This document shows positions 5,300-7,936 of a stretch of DNA of 7,936 nucleotides, piece by piece. The notes beneath the pieces are model-generated. The model did not search any database and was not told the DNA's origin. It saw only the letters and a list, made by a program, of their open reading frames with translations. A program made the position numbers and the translations under genes. The DNA is from RZYP01 sp964386405. GTDB lineage: Bacteria; Bacillota; Negativicutes; Acidaminococcales; Acidaminococcaceae. The DNA lies in assembly GCA_964386405.1 (NCBI GenBank), contig CAYLRW010000066.1:1-7936 (forward strand), written 5' to 3'. Numbering within the stretch: position 1 is the first letter of the stretch; every line of letters starts with the position of its first letter.

Positions 5300-6334
5300 A
5301 TGTTTGAGTTTTTTAGTTCATTATCGCAGGACATGGGAATTGATCTTGGTACAGCGAATACTCTTGTTCATGTCAAAGGAAAAGGCATTGTAATAAGAGA
5401 ACCTTCCGTTGTGGCAGTGCAAAAAGATACTAACGAAGTTTTGGCCATCGGCGCGGAAGCCAAAAGAATGATTGGCAGAACACCTGGCAATATTGTCGCC
5501 ATTCGTCCCCTCAAAGATGGTGTTATAGCTGATTTTGACATAACCCAAGCGATGCTGAAATTTTTCATTAAAAAAGCCATAGGCAATAAAACTTTCGTAC
5601 GGCCACGTGTTGTAGTCGGCGTTCCTTCAGGGGTAACCGCAGTTGAAAGAAGAGCGGTGCTTGACGCAACTATCCAGGCAGGTGCGAGAGAGGCTTATTT
5701 AATTGAAGAACCAATGGCAGCAGCTATTGGCGCTGGTTTGCCTGTACAGGAAGCAACCGGTAACATGGTTGTAGATATTGGCGGCGGTACATCAGAAGTA
5801 GCTGTTATTTCTCTTGGCGGTATCGTGGTCAGCAGATCCGTACGTATCGGCGGTGACAAGATGGATGAAGCTATTGTCCAATATATCAAGAAGAGATATA
5901 ATCTTTTGATTGGTGAGCGGACTGCTGAAGAAATAAAGATTACTATCGGTACTGCAATGAAGATTGAAAACCCTGATACGATGGAAATACGTGGACGAGA
6001 TCTCGTAACAGGTCTGCCAAAAACCTTAACTATTGATGCCAACCAAATGCAGGAAGCTTTAACTGAACCAGTAGCTGGTATTATCGATGCTGTTCGCGGT
6101 TCTTTGGAAAGGACACCGCCAGAATTGTCTGCCGATATCATGGATCGTGGTATTGTAATGACTGGTGGCGCTTCTTTGCTGCGTAATCTTGATCGTTTAT
6201 TGAGCAAGGAAACAGGTATGCCTGTTTATGTTTCAGATTCAGCACTTTCCTGTGTTGCGCTTGGAACCGGGATAGCTGTTGAACATGTTGATATCTATAA
6301 AAAAGGCTTTATGGCGGCTTCTAACCGCTTATAA
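5300..6334 (+). CDS. mreB: Rod shape-determining protein MreB
   Basis: This bacterial actin binds ATP and forms antiparallel double filaments under the inner membrane that steer the cell-wall elongation machinery. At 344 residues it is full length. The actin-fold motifs appear in order: phosphate-1 loop DLGTANT (15-21), connect-1 region with IEEPMAA (135-141), phosphate-2 loop DIGGGTSE (159-166), GERTAEEIK (205-213) and adenosine-binding MTGGASLL (287-294). The N-terminal MFEFFSSLSQD is hydrophobic and could act as a membrane anchor. It lies between radC and mreC, 26 bases upstream of mreC. Mbl or MreBH paralogues share these motifs, but the position before mreC and mreD supports MreB itself. 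Confidence 0.97.
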   Translation: MFEFFSSLSQDMGIDLGTANTLVHVKGKGIVIREPSVVAVQKDTNEVLAIGAEAKRMIGRTPGNIVAIRPLKDGVIADFDITQAMLKFFIKKAIGNKTFVRPRVVVGVPSGVTAVERRAVLDATIQAGAREAYLIEEPMAAAIGAGLPVQEATGNMVVDIGGGTSEVAVISLGGIVVSRSVRIGGDKMDEAIVQYIKKRYNLLIGERTAEEIKITIGTAMKIENPDTMEIRGRDLVTGLPKTLTIDANQMQEALTEPVAGIIDAVRGSLERTPPELSADIMDRGIVMTGGASLLRNLDRLLSKETGMPVYVSDSALSCVALGTGIAVEHVDIYKKGFMAASNRL

Positions 6335-6360
6335 TAAATTAAATTAAGGAGAACACGCTT

Positions 6361-7242
6361 GTGAGTAAGAAAAGTGTGTTAGCCGTTATTGCGGTAGCAA
6401 TTGCGTTTTTAATGATGGCTCTCGCTATCCAAGGCAGAGCCAGATTGCCCTGGCTTGACAGGGCAATCATTGCCATTGCCGCACCGGTAAACGAAAAACT
6501 GGTTGCAGTGGCAAACCATGCGGATTCCGTGAGGAATTTTTTTGCTGCCTTAACGACTATGCAGGAAGAAAACAAAAAATTAAAATCTGAAGTTGAAACA
6601 CTGCGCTACGCAAATATCCAGATGGCTGAGATATGGGCTGAAAACCAACGTTTGTCGAATCTTTTGCAATTTAAGAGTGATGCAAAAAACCTGAAACTGC
6701 TTACAGCAAAAGTCATTGGCAAAAATCTCGGGGATACCAAAGACACAGTGCTGATCAATGCTGGCAGCAATGCAGGCATTAGGGAGAATATGGCTGTTGT
6801 CAACGCGTCAGGAATAGTTGGTATTATTGATGAAGCATATCCTGATGCGTCGAGAGTATTGCTGATTACCAGCCCTAGATGCAAGGCTGGTGGTATTGTT
6901 CTGCGTGCTAATTCACGCGTTGTTGGTGTCGTCAATGGCTTAGCTGGCGGCGATGCTGTTTTGCAAATGAGCAATATGGCACGTGACGCTGATATTGTTG
7001 AAGGTGATATCATCGTAACCTCAGGATTTGGCGGCAATCATCCCAGTGGTTTGGTCATTGGTACCGTATCGGAAGTTTCTCTTAATGTCGGCGGTTTGTT
7101 GAAACAGGCTAAAATCGTGCCAACTGTAGACTTCGGACGTTTAGAGGAAGTAATGGTAGTAACAGACTACCAAAATCCTTCTAGTCTAATTAAAAATGAA
7201 AAAGATACTAACAAACAGCAGAGCGGGGGGCCGGTGAAATGA
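6361..7242 (+). CDS. mreC: Rod shape-determining protein MreC
   Basis: MreC is a single-pass membrane protein whose extracytoplasmic part forms filaments, activates PBP2 and links MreB to the wall enzymes. This 293-residue protein has one membrane helix at about 5-23, a coiled coil at about 55-105 (QEENKKLKSEVETLRY and following), and two beta-barrel subdomains at about 110-270 containing INAGSNAGIRENMAVV and SGFGGNHPSGLVIGTV. The usual GGxFPxG reads GGNHPSG here, a small change. A polar tail of about 25 residues (272-293) follows the fold. The start is GTG with AAGGAG 9 bases upstream. Its stop overlaps the mreD ATG by four bases (ATGA), indicating coupled translation. Confidence 0.95.
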   Translation: MSKKSVLAVIAVAIAFLMMALAIQGRARLPWLDRAIIAIAAPVNEKLVAVANHADSVRNFFAALTTMQEENKKLKSEVETLRYANIQMAEIWAENQRLSNLLQFKSDAKNLKLLTAKVIGKNLGDTKDTVLINAGSNAGIRENMAVVNASGIVGIIDEAYPDASRVLLITSPRCKAGGIVLRANSRVVGVVNGLAGGDAVLQMSNMARDADIVEGDIIVTSGFGGNHPSGLVIGTVSEVSLNVGGLLKQAKIVPTVDFGRLEEVMVVTDYQNPSSLIKNEKDTNKQQSGGPVK

Positions 7243-7739
7243 GAACATTGATTTGGCCGGTTTTTCTTCTGCTGTTATTGTCGTTACAGAGCTCTTGGTT
7301 TGCTCTTTTCCCGGGAAATAATCTTACGCCGGACTTTCTTTTGCTTTTTGTGGTTTTTCATGCCATGTTCAGCGGCAGCAATAAAGGCGCTTTTTTTGGT
7401 GCCGTTGTTGGTTTTCTTCAGGATGTGCTGGCACCTACGACTTTTGGTTTTCACATCGTAACTCGTGCTTTGGTAGGTTTTTTTATCGGTGAAACCAAAG
7501 AGCGTGTGTTTAAGGACAATGCACAAGGTTATTTGGTCTTTGTCGGTGTGGCAGGTCTGTTTATCAAACTGGCACATTTTGTACTGCTGTTGATTGTTAC
7601 GGGCTCAGCTTCAGGTTGGATTTTTGATTATCTTTTAGGGACTATTGCTTATTTAGTTATAAATTTACTCGTATCTTTACCTATGTGGCTGTTCTTGCAA
7701 AAGTTAGCCACTTGGCTGGAAAAACGCGACAGTTATTAA
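7239..7739 (+). CDS. mreD: Rod shape-determining protein MreD
   Basis: MreD is an integral inner-membrane partner of MreC in the elongasome. This 166-residue protein has about five membrane segments (about 4-20, 30-45, 52-62 plus 75-84, 97-121, 126-156) and the conserved central stretch GAFFGAVVGFLQDVLAP at 50-66, where the GxxxGxxxD pattern is typical of the family. The ATG overlaps the mreC stop; a G-run at 7225-7230, 8 bases upstream, or GGTGA closer in may serve as ribosome binding site. The protein ends with a short charged cytoplasmic tail (EKRDSY). The mrdA start follows 28 bases later. Confidence 0.93.
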   Translation: MRTLIWPVFLLLLLSLQSSWFALFPGNNLTPDFLLLFVVFHAMFSGSNKGAFFGAVVGFLQDVLAPTTFGFHIVTRALVGFFIGETKERVFKDNAQGYLVFVGVAGLFIKLAHFVLLLIVTGSASGWIFDYLLGTIAYLVINLLVSLPMWLFLQKLATWLEKRDSY

Positions 7740-7767
7740 GAAAATTTTGCGGAGAGGGGACACCGCG

Positions 7768-7936
7768 ATGCTCAATAAAAAATATGCATATCGTTTGGAA
7801 TTATTAATGATAGCGTCGGTGCTGATTTTTGCGGTGTTAATTGGCAGAATGGCCTATCTCCAATTGTATAAAGGTGATTATTATTACCGTTTGTCAGAAG
7901 GTAACAGGGTTCGTGCTGTCAAGATATTAGCGCCGC
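7768..7936 (+). CDS. mrdA: Penicillin-binding protein 2 (MrdA), N-terminal fragment
   Basis: Only the first 56 codons are present; the gene runs off the window. PBP2 is the class B transpeptidase that cross-links new peptidoglycan during elongation together with RodA. The visible part has a short cytoplasmic start (MLNKKYAYRLE), a membrane helix at about 12-28, and then RMAYLQLYKGDYYYRLSEGNRVR and KILAP, the classic entry to the PBP dimerisation domain (LQ...Y..LSE.NR.R...I.APRG). ATG at 7768 is preceded by the purine-rich site GGAGAGGGGA (7751-7760). The position directly after mreD is the standard place for mrdA. The active-site SxxK motif lies outside the window. A SpoVD or other class B PBP is less likely here. 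Confidence 0.9.
   Translation, partial: MLNKKYAYRLELLMIASVLIFAVLIGRMAYLQLYKGDYYYRLSEGNRVRAVKILAP

Noticed and set aside
5695..6207. Open frame of 170 codons on the minus strand inside mreB
   Set aside because: It lies wholly opposite a strongly conserved gene, has no ribosome binding site, and its protein has a low-complexity look typical of a shadow frame.
7751..7767. T-box-like sequence (GGGGACACCGCG) before mrdA
   Set aside because: It only vaguely resembles the T-box core, the gap between mreD and mrdA is 28 bases, and there is no room for a leader or specifier stem; it is simply a purine-rich ribosome binding site.

Overview
The window looks like a chromosomal segment of a Gram-negative-type Firmicute, most likely a Negativicutes member of the Acidaminococcaceae such as Phascolarctobacterium. 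This is inferred from moderate G+C, strong AGGAGG-type ribosome binding sites, frequent TTG/GTG starts, a DUF4321 gene, the maf-radC-mreBCD-mrdA order, and a dicarboxylate-type transporter next to a class III CoA-transferase. No marker gene here fixes the genus.

Region 1 (1-2437) is metabolic. It holds the C-terminal three quarters of a MatC/SLC13-like anion permease, a strong terminator, a perfect 38-bp palindrome, a promoter, and a complete CaiB/BaiF (class III) CoA-transferase that ends in its own terminator. The pair suggests uptake of a carboxylic acid and its activation by CoA transfer, but they are separate transcription units and the substrate is not visible.

Region 2 (2465-3468) is a two-gene unit of unknown function. 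It encodes a two-helix membrane protein with a PH-like cytoplasmic domain, then a small zinc-ribbon protein with an unrecognised C-terminal domain, closed by a terminator.

Region 3 (3552-7936) is one long, closely packed forward operon that starts from an extended -10 promoter and a leader of about 155 nt. The order is DUF4321 membrane protein, maf, radC, mreB, mreC, mreD and the start of mrdA (PBP2), which runs off the window. MreB filaments, the MreC/MreD membrane scaffold and the PBP2 transpeptidase form the core of the elongasome, which directs lateral wall synthesis and rod shape. Maf and RadC are conserved neighbours with nucleotide-hydrolase and JAMM-domain folds.

All supported genes are on the + strand, and five of the nine complete genes appear to start with TTG or GTG. 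No mobile element, CRISPR array, tRNA or rRNA was seen. Most of the window is ordinary core genome. The parts least explained by known features are the palindrome, the region 2 gene pair and the operon leader.
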